This document shows, piece after piece, positions 1 through 8,166 of a DNA stretch of 64,000 nt; the first letter of the stretch is position 1, and the number at the start of each line of letters is the position of its first letter. This DNA is from Clostridium sp. BJN0013 (GTDB taxonomy: Bacteria > Bacillota > Clostridia > Clostridiales > Clostridiaceae), in assembly GCF_040939125.1 (NCBI RefSeq), contig NZ_CP162495.1, forward strand, positions 1,178,001 through 1,242,000, in the 5' to 3' direction. Position numbers and translations under genes: made by a program. Below the pieces are notes generated by a model. It had not been told where the DNA came from. It did not search any database and worked only from the letters and a program-made list of their open reading frames with translations.

Positions 1-464
1 ACAAATTCTGAACATGCTCCAAATGAGTTTATTGCAACTTTTTTGCCAGCAATATCTTTAATACTATTTATGCCACTATCTTTTCTAACTATATATCTCA
101 TATGAGGATAATTAGCTAATGATTGAGTTCCTGCTGCAACTATTTTAAGATTTGAACCTTGAGCATTAGCCATTGCAACTAAAGGAGTATGTCTTAATCC
201 AAAGTCAATACTTCCTGATGCAACTGATGGAACAATTTGAGCTGCTGGTATTTCTCCCACATATTTAATTTTTATTCCCTGTTCTTTAAAATATCCCTTT
301 GAATCAGCAATATACACTGCATCATACCATTGAGTATTGGGATATTTTATTATGATTTCTTTTGAATTTGATGTATTTTTGCTGTTAGTGTTATTTGACT
401 TAGAACATCCAACTGTCCCTAAAGATAATATTGCCGTTAAGACTAAAATTAATAAATTTTTCAT
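1..464 (-). CDS. ABC transporter substrate-binding lipoprotein, NitT/TauT/SsuA type (partial)
   Basis: The frame is open from an ATG at 464 to the window edge, so the C-terminal part lies outside. A GGAGG ribosome site sits about 10 bases upstream. The N-terminus is a lipoprotein signal: a basic start, a hydrophobic core (LLILVLTAILSLGTVGC) and a lipobox Cys, then an Asn/Ser-rich linker. The mature part has the periplasmic-binding pattern WYDAVYIADSKGYFKEQGI, a 'SVASGSIDFG' segment and 'GKKVAINSFGA', typical of SsuA/TauA-like binding proteins that capture sulfonates or related small molecules. The SAM riboswitch in its leader supports a role in sulfur or methionine supply. The substrate cannot be read from sequence. 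Family confident; start confident. Confidence 0.85.
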   Translation of the reverse strand, partial: MKNLLILVLTAILSLGTVGCSKSNNTNSKNTSNSKEIIIKYPNTQWYDAVYIADSKGYFKEQGIKIKYVGEIPAAQIVPSVASGSIDFGLRHTPLVAMANAQGSNLKIVAAGTQSLANYPHMRYIVRKDSGINSIKDIAGKKVAINSFGACSEF

Positions 465-660
465 GTTCAATTTTCCTCCCATTATTAAATAACATTAGCA
501 TAATTTAATATGGGCATAGCGCTATACTCCATTATGTAAATTTTTACTTGAATTGATTAGTCATAATATTTATGAGTATTTTTAATAAAAATTCACGTAA
601 AAATAAATTTAGTCTCCAGTATTTCTGGTGAACTGAAATGTATTAATATATTTATTTTGT

Positions 661-701
661 AAAATAAAAAACTTTCTTGTAAAAACGAGATACAAGAAAG
701 T
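661..701 (-). terminator. Intrinsic terminator of the SAM riboswitch
   Basis: On the minus strand an 11-bp perfect stem (arms 691-701 and 671-681) is followed by a U-rich tract (670-661). It lies directly after the S-box aptamer, so it is the expression platform: SAM binding should let this hairpin form and stop transcription before the lipoprotein gene. Confidence 0.85.
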
Positions 702-816
702 AGATTTTCTCAATTCTCATCTTTCAGGTAATTACCTGTAGGAATTAGCACCTTTAAATAAAATTTAGGTTGCCGGACATCATAGGGCCAGTCCCTCCGT
801 CTCTCTAGATAAGAAA
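695..816 (-). promoter_or_regulatory. SAM-I (S-box) riboswitch aptamer
   Basis: Read on the minus strand, the segment starts TTCTTATCTAGAGAGACGG, then GAGGGACTGGCCCTATGA, then CCGGCAACC, and ends with GATGAGA: the ordered conserved blocks of the S-box. The final block abuts a terminator hairpin. The family is known to bind S-adenosylmethionine and repress sulfur/methionine genes when SAM is abundant. It controls the minus-strand ABC transporter gene, about 200 bases downstream of the terminator. Confidence 0.93.
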
Positions 817-833
817 TATATTTAATTAGCATT

Positions 834-862
834 ATGATATCAAATAAAATATACTTTGTCAA
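834..862 (-). promoter_or_regulatory. Sigma-A promoter for the SAM-riboswitch transcript
   Basis: Minus strand: -35 TTGACA (862-857), 17-bp spacer, -10 TATCAT (839-834). Transcription would begin about ten bases before the first conserved riboswitch block, which fits the expected layout. Confidence 0.75.
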
Positions 863-1037
863 TGAGAAGATGAAAAAGCAGAATGCACACTAAGAAAAAA
901 TAAGAACCTAGTAGGATCCACGGTCAGGCTTTAAATGTGGACAGTTATTATAAATAATTTAGTTTCCAATTTGTATATCTATATATAATGAAAGGCTGCC
1001 GGTAGATGTAAATAATAGTATTATACATGGACATCTA

Positions 1038-1436
1038 TTATCTGTAATCATGACAGATAATGATCTTATCTGCCGCTTCTGACCAGTTTGTATTTTCTAA
1101 ATTAATATTACCTTCACTTATAGTTTTATTGAGATCCAGTAAGAATTCTGCCATAAAATTAAATGTACTTCCCTCATTTTCTTTACTTTCAAACCATATA
1201 TTTCTATTTATAATTTTTACCAGTTCTTTTGATATTAAAAGTCCAAGGCCTGTAGTAGAATGATATTTACTGTGAGGTGGCTGATGGCAAATAAATTTTT
1301 TGAAAATTTGATTTTTAACTTCCTCTTTAATGCCCATACCTGTATTTTCTATGGAAAATTCTAAAATTACTTTTTCATTGTTTCCATTATAAACTTCCAT
1401 AAAACTTATTGAAATTGTATTATTTTTATGGTAAGA
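1038..1436 (-). pseudogene. Histidine kinase remnant (HATPase domain only)
   Basis: This frame encodes an ATP-binding G1 box (ENTGMGI), an F-box-like KKF segment and a G2 box (TTGLGLLISKELV), the GHKL ATPase signature of sensor histidine kinases. There is no dimerisation/His-box domain and no sensor. The homology runs upstream of the first ATG (1400) without a start until a stop at 1437-1439, so the N-terminal part has been lost. The remnant faces the pilus operon and overlaps its promoter region. It probably makes no functional kinase; the C-terminus after residue ~110 resembles the linker of a hybrid kinase, but no receiver domain follows. Confidence 0.75.
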
Positions 1437-1437
1437 T
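1409..1437 (+). promoter_or_regulatory. Promoter of the type IV pilus operon
   Basis: -35 TTGAAA (1409-1414), 17-bp spacer, -10 TAAGAT (1432-1437). The predicted start is within a few bases of the c-di-GMP-II aptamer, so the riboswitch occupies the extreme 5' end of the transcript. Confidence 0.7.
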
Positions 1438-1445
1438 TAAACAAA

Positions 1446-1520
1446 TTAAGGGAAACGATGAAATACGCACTTTAATTCGGGCATCCTTGTGTGTATTAGA
1501 GTTAGTGATGCAACCGGCCC
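1446..1520 (+). promoter_or_regulatory. c-di-GMP-II riboswitch aptamer
   Basis: The segment carries the ordered conserved blocks of class II cyclic-di-GMP aptamers: GGAAACGATGAA, a central CGGGCA...CTTG block, GAGTTAGTGATGCAACCGG. Class II aptamers are common in clostridia, where they control surface and motility genes. Its 3' end overlaps the 5' arm of the terminator at 1518-1563. That overlap suggests ligand binding hinders the terminator, giving an ON switch as reported for the pilus operon of C. difficile. The direction of control here is inferred. Confidence 0.92.
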
Positions 1521-1563
1521 TGTGTTCATAAATAGCATTTATGAATACGGGGTCTTGTTTTTT
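1518..1563 (+). terminator. Riboswitch expression-platform terminator
   Basis: A 16-bp stem (1518-1533 with 1537-1552, some G-U pairs) with a 3-base loop is followed by TCTTGTTTTTT. It lies between the c-di-GMP aptamer and the first pilus gene, so it decides whether the operon is transcribed. Confidence 0.88.
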
Positions 1564-1581
1564 AAAAATGGAGAGTGGGTT

Positions 1582-2343
1582 ATGGATATTTATTATGGTA
1601 TTGTTGTTTTAATTTTTGGGGCTATAGTGGGAAGCTTTTTAAATGTTTGTATATGTAGAATACCTAAAGGTGAGTCCATTGCATATCCACCTTCACATTG
1701 TATGAATTGTAATAAAAAAATTAAGGTGTATGACCTAATTCCTATAATAAGTTATGTAGTTTTAAGGGGAAGATGTAGATATTGTGGTAAAAAAATATCT
1801 TTCAGATATCCTGTCTTGGAATTTATAACAGCAATATTTTATCTATGTGTTTATATTAAATTTGGTATAAGTATAGAATTTGTAAAATACATAGTATTTA
1901 TAAGTATTATGATCGTGATAGGAATGATAGATTCTGATACTAAAGATGTTTATTTTAAAACTACAGGAACAGGTATAGCTGCTGGCATAGTATTTTTAGG
2001 AATATATTTTTATAGGGGAATGCCTATAAAAACCTACATTTATGGAGGAATATTGGCAGGAGTTTTTTTATCTTTAATTATCCTTATAACTAAAGGTGGC
2101 ATGGGTTGGGGAGATGTGGAAATTTCAGTGGTATGTGGCCTATTTTTGGGGTTTAAATATACAATAGTTATGTTGTTTATGGCTTTTATTATAGGGGCGG
2201 CTGCAGGAGTAATTCTCATCTTGCTGAGAAAGAAGTCTAGAAAGGATTATATTCCCTTTGGACCATTTATGGTTATAGCTTCTGCAATTACAATATTTCT
2301 TGGAGAAGGTATTATAAAATGGTACTTATTTAGTTGCTTATAA
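1582..2343 (+). CDS. pilD: Prepilin peptidase / N-methyltransferase (A24 family)
   Basis: A 253-residue polytopic membrane protein that cleaves and N-methylates prepilins. Seen: N-terminal GSFLNVCICRIP; two CxxC pairs (CMNC...CRYC) of the methyltransferase loop; then the aspartyl protease motifs with the first catalytic Asp in GMIDSDTKD and the second in GGMGWGDVE (the family GxGD, here WGD). Several membrane spans follow. A longer in-frame start at 1489 falls inside the riboswitch and terminator; the ATG at 1582 has GGAG 8-9 bases upstream and gives the usual family length. First gene of the pilus operon, directly behind the c-di-GMP switch. Confidence 0.93.
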   Translation: MDIYYGIVVLIFGAIVGSFLNVCICRIPKGESIAYPPSHCMNCNKKIKVYDLIPIISYVVLRGRCRYCGKKISFRYPVLEFITAIFYLCVYIKFGISIEFVKYIVFISIMIVIGMIDSDTKDVYFKTTGTGIAAGIVFLGIYFYRGMPIKTYIYGGILAGVFLSLIILITKGGMGWGDVEISVVCGLFLGFKYTIVMLFMAFIIGAAAGVILILLRKKSRKDYIPFGPFMVIASAITIFLGEGIIKWYLFSCL

Positions 2344-2474
2344 ATGGAAAAATTATTTTTGAGAAGATGTGTTAGTTTAAGGGGTGATGTGATAAAGTTG
2401 AATCCAGTGATTCTTAATAATTTAGACAATTTTCTGCTTATTTTTTAATTTTAATTAAGGGGGATAAAGATATT

Positions 2475-2984
2475 ATGGAAGTGATAAAAAAGAAGAGGGG
2501 TTTTACACTGATTGAGCTTATGATAGTTCTTGCTATTGTAGCTATACTGGCTGTGGTTTTAGTACCTAAATCCCAGATATTTAAAAATAATTCTAAAAAT
2601 GCAGGGGTTACAACTAATGTCAATACTGTAAGGGCATATCTGGAAACTAAGGCTAGTAACGTAGGAGGCAATACTACCTATTTAAATAAGGCAGAGTTAT
2701 TAAACGAATTTAAAGGAGCTTTTGTCACAGGCAATACATCAAATCAGTTATTCAATCCATTTACTAATAAGAATGGTACAGGGAATGCATATGAAGTTAT
2801 TGATAAGACAAATACTAGTCTTACCGATAATAGTAATGAAAAAACTGTAAAAAGTCATGCAGGACTATCCAATCCTAGCGCTGTCAAAAAAGGAGAAGTT
2901 ATAGTGGTGGTATATAAAAATGGGTACGGCGTAGTAGGAGCTGATAGTGGCGGAAGTGCCACCCAGGCATTTATAGTTCAATAA
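2475..2984 (+). CDS. pilA: Type IV major prepilin
   Basis: A 169-residue type IV pilin. A short basic leader ends KKRG and is followed by the cleaved, methylated Phe of FTLIELMIVLAIVAILAVV, with Glu5 present: the class III signal processed by PilD. The rest is a Ser/Thr/Asn-rich globular head ending in a hydrophobic strand (KKGEVIVVVYKNGYGVVG) and a Gly/Ser-rich tail. A strong GGGGG ribosome site precedes the ATG. It is the second gene of the operon and has the compact size expected of a major subunit. A hairpin directly after it may hold its expression above that of the assembly genes. Confidence 0.93.
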   Translation: MEVIKKKRGFTLIELMIVLAIVAILAVVLVPKSQIFKNNSKNAGVTTNVNTVRAYLETKASNVGGNTTYLNKAELLNEFKGAFVTGNTSNQLFNPFTNKNGTGNAYEVIDKTNTSLTDNSNEKTVKSHAGLSNPSAVKKGEVIVVVYKNGYGVVGADSGGSATQAFIVQ

Positions 2985-2988
2985 TTTT

Positions 2989-3020
2989 AAGGGAGAACAT
3001 GTTTTGTCGTGTTCTCCCTT
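2989..3020 (+). terminator. Intercistronic hairpin after the major pilin
   Basis: Arms 2989-2999 and 3010-3020 form a perfect 11-bp stem around a 10-base loop. No U-tract follows, so it is more likely a partial terminator or a 3'-end stabiliser of the pilin mRNA than a full stop. It lies between the pilin stop and the pilB ribosome site. Confidence 0.6.
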
Positions 3021-3059
3021 GGTATAATAAAACTATTAACGAATATAAGGAGTAGATTT

Positions 3060-4736
3060 ATGTCAAAGATAAAAAAACGTCTGGGAGAAATTCTGGTAGA
3101 TGCAGGAGTTATAACAGAAAAAATGCTACAAAAAGCCCTTATTTTACAGAAAAGCACAGGCGAAAAGCTTGGTAAAATACTTGTAGACAAGGGTTTTATT
3201 ACCAATGAACAGATAGTAGATGCTATAAAGCAGCAACTTGGAATACCTCTGGTGAATTTGGATAATATCAATGTAAGGCAGGATATTATAGATATTATAC
3301 CGGCAGGTATTGCAAAAAAATATGAAGCTATTCCCATAGATATTATGAATGGTTCTCTACTTGTAGCCATGAGTGATCCCCTAAATTATTTTGCTATTGA
3401 AGATATAAAGATGGCCACGGGATATAATATTAAAACAGCCATAACTTTAAAAAGCAGTATTCTGGACAACATTGAAAAATATTATGGAAAAAGTAAAGCC
3501 CAGGAAGCGGCACAAAATTATAAGAAAAACTTTTTGCCTCAAAAGACTGTAGTGAAAAAAGAAATAATAGACGAAGCGGCTGCTCCAATTATAAAATTTT
3601 TGAATACCATAATTGAAAATGCAGTTCTATATAATGCTTCGGATATCCACATAGAACCATATGAAAAGAAAATGAGAGTTAGGTTTAGGGTAGATGGTGC
3701 CCTGCGGGAAATTATGAGGACGGATATAGATATGCTTTATCCTGTAATAAGTAGAATAAAGATAATGGCTGGCCTTAACATAGCGGAAAATAGAATGCCA
3801 CAGGATGGAAAAATTAATTTTAAAGTGAAGGAAAGAGATATAGCCATCAGAATTTCTGTAGTTCCTACGATTTTAGGAGAAAAAATTGTAATGAGATTGT
3901 TAGATAAAAGCAATTTTTCCATAGAACTTGAAAAAATTGGTGTAGAAAAAAGTGAATTGACAAAAATAATGAAGATGATATCAAATCCTTATGGTATAAT
4001 ACTGGTATCAGGACCTACTGGAAGTGGCAAAACCACAACTTTATATTCTATGTTAAATGTATTAAATGATGTGACCAAAAATATAATAACCATAGAAGAC
4101 CCTGTAGAATACAATTTGAAAGGCATAAACCAGATGCAGGTAAATACTAAAATAGGATTTGATTTTTCACATGGTTTGAGAAGTATATTAAGACAAGATC
4201 CTGACATAATACTTGTAGGTGAAATAAGGGACAATGAAACTGCAGAAATATCTATAAGGGCTGCACTGACAGGGCATATGGTATTATCAACTATTCACAC
4301 AAATAATTCAGTGGGAACTATAGGCAGATTACTGGATATGGATATAAAGTCTTTTCTCATATCTTCTACACTGTCAGGGGTAGTGGCACAAAGGCTTGTA
4401 AGAAAAATATGTCCAAACTGTGGTGAAGAATATACCAGTGGTGAAAGAGAGATGAGATTATTAGGAGTTGATAGTCCTGTTAAACTGAAAAAGGGCAAAG
4501 GGTGCAGTCTGTGTAACGATACCGGCTATAAGGGAAGGATAGGTATATTTGAGGTACTTGAAGTAGATAAGAATGTAAAAAATCTTATAGATATGAATTC
4601 TAATGAAAGTGAAATTAATAAAATGGCTCTTGAAAAGGGTATGAATACTCTAAGAAAATCATGTATAAATAAAGTTTTAAATGGAACCACTACCATAGAT
4701 GAAATGTTAAAGGTCACTTATGGAGAACTTGTTTAG
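3060..4736 (+). CDS. pilB: Type IV pilus extension ATPase (PilB/GspE)
   Basis: A 558-residue cytoplasmic motor that powers pilin polymerisation. Residues ~1-150 form an MshEN-like N-domain (LGEILVDAGVITEKMLQKAL; GEKLGKILVDKGFITNEQI), a fold that binds c-di-GMP in some homologues. The ATPase core has Walker A GPTGSGKTTT, an Asp box (ITIEDPVEYNL), Walker B region DPDIILVGEIRD and a His box (TGHMVLSTIHTN). The zinc tetracysteine is intact: CPNC ... CSLC. An upstream in-frame ATG at 3009 lies inside the post-pilin hairpin; the ATG at 3060 follows AAGGAG and starts at the conserved KKRLGE. Third gene of the operon. Confidence 0.95.
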   Translation: MSKIKKRLGEILVDAGVITEKMLQKALILQKSTGEKLGKILVDKGFITNEQIVDAIKQQLGIPLVNLDNINVRQDIIDIIPAGIAKKYEAIPIDIMNGSLLVAMSDPLNYFAIEDIKMATGYNIKTAITLKSSILDNIEKYYGKSKAQEAAQNYKKNFLPQKTVVKKEIIDEAAAPIIKFLNTIIENAVLYNASDIHIEPYEKKMRVRFRVDGALREIMRTDIDMLYPVISRIKIMAGLNIAENRMPQDGKINFKVKERDIAIRISVVPTILGEKIVMRLLDKSNFSIELEKIGVEKSELTKIMKMISNPYGIILVSGPTGSGKTTTLYSMLNVLNDVTKNIITIEDPVEYNLKGINQMQVNTKIGFDFSHGLRSILRQDPDIILVGEIRDNETAEISIRAALTGHMVLSTIHTNNSVGTIGRLLDMDIKSFLISSTLSGVVAQRLVRKICPNCGEEYTSGEREMRLLGVDSPVKLKKGKGCSLCNDTGYKGRIGIFEVLEVDKNVKNLIDMNSNESEINKMALEKGMNTLRKSCINKVLNGTTTIDEMLKVTYGELV

Positions 4737-4804
4737 CTTTTAATACCAGATTGCTTTGACGTATTATTTTTAAATACATTGTGGAAATGGTTAGGAATAA
4801 TATT

Positions 4805-5278
4805 ATGAAAAAATTTGTATGTAAATTTTGGAATGATGAATTTGAAATAATAAAAGAAGAAATAGAAGAGGAAAATGCCAATGCAGTAATTGACATTTTA
4901 AAAAATAGAGGTTTAAAAATAATATATGTAAAAGAAAAATTTACTTTGTCTTCATTTGAATTTTTTAATAAAAAGTTTAATGAGGAAATTTTGGCTAATT
5001 TTTGCGGAGAGACTGCCATGATTTTGAATTCTGGAGTAAATCTTTTATCAGGACTTGAGATAATGGGAAAACAGACTAAAAAACAAGATATGAAAAGAGT
5101 AATTTCAAGAATAATTGAAGGTATAAAAAAAGGAAATACTTTAGCTGAATCTATGAAATCCTGCGAAAAGTTCCCTAAACTACTGATTGATATGGTTATG
5201 ATTGGAGAAATCAGCGGAAATGTTGATACCATCTCTTATAACTATAGTTGTACTGGGTATTATGAATTTTTTAAATAA
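4805..5278 (+). pseudogene. pilC: Platform protein PilC/GspF, N-terminal part of a broken gene
   Basis: This frame matches the first cytoplasmic domain of the inner-membrane platform protein that anchors PilB: FCGETAMILNSGVNLLSGLEI and LLIDMVMIGEISGNVD (family pattern 'MVxxGEESGNLDE'). After GNVD the frame runs into unrelated residues and stops. The following ~55-60 family residues, which should include the linker and first membrane span, are missing. Homology resumes in another frame at about 5223. Start chosen at ATG 4805 (AGGA upstream); an in-frame GTG at 4781 is less likely. The gap indicates a deletion of roughly 170-180 bp, not a single-base slip. An assembly error is possible. Confidence 0.75.
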
Positions 5279-5828
5279 CAATTATTTATATATAAGTGCA
5301 AGTATAATTATTTTAATAATTGTTTTTAAATATATAAGTACTATTCCAAAAGTGGCATACTTTTTGGGCAAAATTGTTTTAAAAATTCCAGTTTTAGGTG
5401 ATGTGAAAAAAGATTTAATTACTTCCAGGTTTACTAGAAGTATGGGTATATTTTTAAAATCTGCAGTTCCTATTATAACCATAATGGAAAATATAAAGTT
5501 TATAGTAGACAATCAGTTTATAATGCAAAAAATAGAAAATGTGGAAGATCAGCTTATGAGCGGCATAAAATTTGCAGATTCCATTGAAAATGAAAAAATA
5601 TTTGAACCTCTTGTGACACAGATGATAAAAGTAGGGGAAGAAACAGGAAGGCTTGATGAAATGATGTTTAAATTAGCTGATATATATGATGAAAAAGTAC
5701 AGGTGGGTATTAACAGATTTATGTCCCTGGTTGAACCTGTTTTAACTTTAATTATAGGTATAGTTGTAGGATTGGCTATACTTGGTATGGCATTACCTAT
5801 AATGAAGATTACACAGGAAATGAAATAA
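5202..5828 (+). pseudogene. pilC: Platform protein PilC/GspF, C-terminal part of a broken gene
   Basis: The second PilC domain and its membrane spans: IPSLITIVVLGIMNFLNNN (family 'LPLITRILLGISNFLRNN'), a membrane span (SASIIILIIVF), TSRFTRSMGIFLKSAVPI, VTQMIKVGEETGRLDEMM, and a C-terminal span VLTLIIGIVVGLAILGMALP. The ATG at 5202 lies in the overlap with the upstream part and is not a natural PilC start; real homology begins around 5223. If translated it would give a platform protein with only one cytoplasmic repeat and no first span. Whether pili can be assembled without intact PilC is doubtful, although all other core genes remain. Confidence 0.75.
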
Positions 5829-5843
5829 AATGGAGGTAACTAG

Positions 5844-6503
5844 ATGTTTTCCAAAATTTTGTTTAGTTTCAAAGAAAATTATGCTGATGTAGCTGTTATA
5901 TCAAAGAGGATAAACAAAATAAAGATAAAAAAGGTGGCAAAAATAGAACAAAACAGTGAAAATATCTCTGGAGGAGAGCCTTATGCTGATGAATATAATT
6001 TAAATAAAATTAAAAACATTAGAGAAAAATTTAAAATTAGAAATAAGACTGTAGGTATAATTTTAAATTGGGATAATATTGTTACAAGAGTTATAGATGT
6101 ACCACTGATGAATAAAAAAGATTTAAAAAACTTTATAGAAAATAATATAGAAGAATATTTTGCAGTTAGTATGAATGAGTACTGCAGTGATTATGAAGTT
6201 GTGTATATAGATAAAGAACATAAAAAAGGCAAAATGTCTATCATGTTAACAGTTGTGCCCCGGATAAAATTAAAAAAAATAATGGAGTTTGTAAAATATT
6301 GCGGACTGATTCCAGGGTCTATAGGAATATATCCCGACTATATATCAAATTTATTTTTAGATACAGATATCAGCACAGCAGTTATAGATGTAAATAGCAG
6401 AAAATCTACTTTAACTATACTAGACAAGGGAAAAATATTTCTTTACTCTCATATTTCCAGTGAAAATTATCAAAAAATGAAGAGAATTTCAGTGATATAT
6501 TAG
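5844..6503 (+). pseudogene. pilM: PilM part of a fused pilMN gene (frameshifted)
   Basis: An actin-like PilM cytoplasmic protein of the pilus alignment complex: N-terminal ADVAVISKRINKIKIKKV, the strand pattern KTVGIILNWDNIVTRVIDVP, and AVIDVNSRKSTLTILDKGKI. The frame stops at 6503, but homology continues without a gap in another frame (NEENFSDILENVEYFFNFYS...). The switch lies at a run of six A at 6472-6477; seven A would restore one frame. The restored protein runs to 7315 as a PilM-PilN fusion, an arrangement known in clostridia (pilMN of C. difficile). Causes: true mutation, transcriptional slippage on the A-run, or sequencing error. Good ribosome site (GGAGG) before ATG 5844. Confidence 0.75.
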
Positions 6504-7315
6504 AGAATGTAGAATATTTCTTCAATTTTTATTCTGCAAGGCATTTTGGAAGTAAGATTGAAAAGATATATATTATAGGAGAATTCTATAATAATGCTAA
6601 TTTATACAATTTTATTAAGGAACAAACTTCCATAGAACCTATAATGGGGATGAATGCTAAAATGTCAAAAATGATTAAAAATAGCCCTGTGGATGTAAAT
6701 ATGTATGGTGATATACTAGGGTATTTTATACCAGTGAAAAGTGTGTATAACAAAAAGATAGATTTTATTGATAAATTATATAGAAAAAATAAGAAAAAAA
6801 TATCTGACAATGGGTTTATTGTAATAGAAATGATAATATGTGCTGTAATAACATTGATTATAGCAGTAGGAGCATTTATATACAATAAAGTGAATTTGTC
6901 AAAGTATGATACATCGGGTATAGATTCACAAATAGCTGCACTGAGTAATATACAAAGGGATTTAGACAGTGTGGAACAGCAGAGAAAAGAGTATGAAGAG
7001 AAGTCCAATAATATGCAGAAAATATATAATGATGAATTTAATTATATGATAATACTTGATACTTTAAGACAAGGATTGCCTCAAAATATTACAATAAAAA
7101 GCATTACTTTGGATAAGGATAATGTAAATGTTGTATTTGATGTAAATAATAGTACAATAGACGGCGCTAGAGTGATTGTAGCTGTAAACAAAATGAACAT
7201 ATTCGAACCTGTTGAACTGTCTCAAATAAATCTTAATAACAATGTAGGGGAAATTACACTTAATCTAAAGATATTAGATTCATATAAAGGTGTGAACACA
7301 AGTGGAGAAAAATAA
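6477..7315 (+). pseudogene. pilN: PilN part of a fused pilMN gene (downstream of frameshift)
   Basis: Open in this frame from the A-run to 7315. The first ~55 codons finish the PilM actin-like domain (ending near IEPIMGMNAKMSKM). Then come a basic cytoplasmic segment, one membrane span (FIVIEMIICAVITLIIAVGAFIYN), a coiled coil (QIAALSNIQRDLDSVEQQRKEY) and an extracytoplasmic domain (LRQGLPQNITIKSITLDKDN). That is PilN, which links PilM to PilO. An internal ATG at 6644 exists, but starting there would cut into PilM and it has no convincing ribosome site. The stop overlaps the GTG start of pilO, showing translational coupling. Confidence 0.75.
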
Positions 7316-8132
7316 AAGAGATTTAATGGTTTTAATAGCAATATTGTTTATAGGGGTTAACTATGCCAGTTATACTTATTTTATAAAGACCCAGTTAAAT
7401 AGTGCAGAACAGGCTAAAAATAAGTATATTAATCAAAAACAGGAATTAAGTAATATCAAATCAAAAAAGCAATCTATTTATATCAAACAAAAAGAAGTAG
7501 ATGAACTCAAACAGAATACAGCAGATTTTGATAATATAGTTCCCGTTAAAGTAGACACCCCGAAGCTTATATATGATTTCTATAATGGATGCCAGGCATC
7601 TGGAGTTACGGGGCAGAGTATTTCCTTTCAATTATTAAATAGCAGCAGCAGTGGAACTTCTGGAGAGACTTCTGAGGAATCCGATGATAATACAAATAAT
7701 GAGACAAACACCAATGAGGATAATTCCAAAGGAAAGTTCTATACCCTTACCATAGATTTAAAAATAACAGGAAATAAAGCAAATGTGGAAAATTTTATAA
7801 AAGGACTAAGCAATATTACTGACAGAAAGATTAATGTTAAAAGCATAACCATATCTTCATTAGAAATTTCAAATGATGAATCAGATGGGCAAAATCAGTC
7901 TTCTCAAAATAATATTCCAGATAATGTAATAGGTAATAATTCACAGGAGGATAAAGATAACACCAAAACAGAGACTGATAATAGTCAAATATCCAATCAA
8001 ATTTCTGCAAAAATCATTTTTTATGAATACATACAGGATAAAAAAGATGGCAAGGATGATTCAGCAGGGGATTATGCATTTTATGATAGTGAGAAAGAAG
8101 GATTTAATAGTATTTCCGATATGTTTAAGTAA
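7302..8132 (+). CDS. pilO: Type IV pilus inner-membrane protein PilO
   Basis: 276 residues with one N-terminal span (DLMVLIAILFIGVNYASYTYF), a coiled coil (~32-70), and an extracytoplasmic domain with a long Ser/Asn/Asp/Glu-rich insertion (~120-150) and another such stretch near 190-230. This single-pass, coiled-coil, ferredoxin-like layout and its position directly after pilN mark it as PilO, partner of PilN in the alignment subcomplex. The start is GTG 7302, overlapping the pilN stop. The low-complexity insertions are unusual for PilO and suggest a flexible, surface-facing loop. Confidence 0.8.
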   Translation: MEKNKRDLMVLIAILFIGVNYASYTYFIKTQLNSAEQAKNKYINQKQELSNIKSKKQSIYIKQKEVDELKQNTADFDNIVPVKVDTPKLIYDFYNGCQASGVTGQSISFQLLNSSSSGTSGETSEESDDNTNNETNTNEDNSKGKFYTLTIDLKITGNKANVENFIKGLSNITDRKINVKSITISSLEISNDESDGQNQSSQNNIPDNVIGNNSQEDKDNTKTETDNSQISNQISAKIIFYEYIQDKKDGKDDSAGDYAFYDSEKEGFNSISDMFK

Positions 8133-8166
8133 ATTGTAGAATATGATAATATGAGAGGGTGAATGT

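Noticed and set aside
1489-1581. N-terminal extension of the prepilin peptidase.
   Set aside because: It overlaps the c-di-GMP aptamer and terminator and has no ribosome site; ATG 1582 is better.
2344-2448. 34-codon frame directly after pilD.
   Set aside because: No ribosome site, no recognisable domain; most likely spacer.
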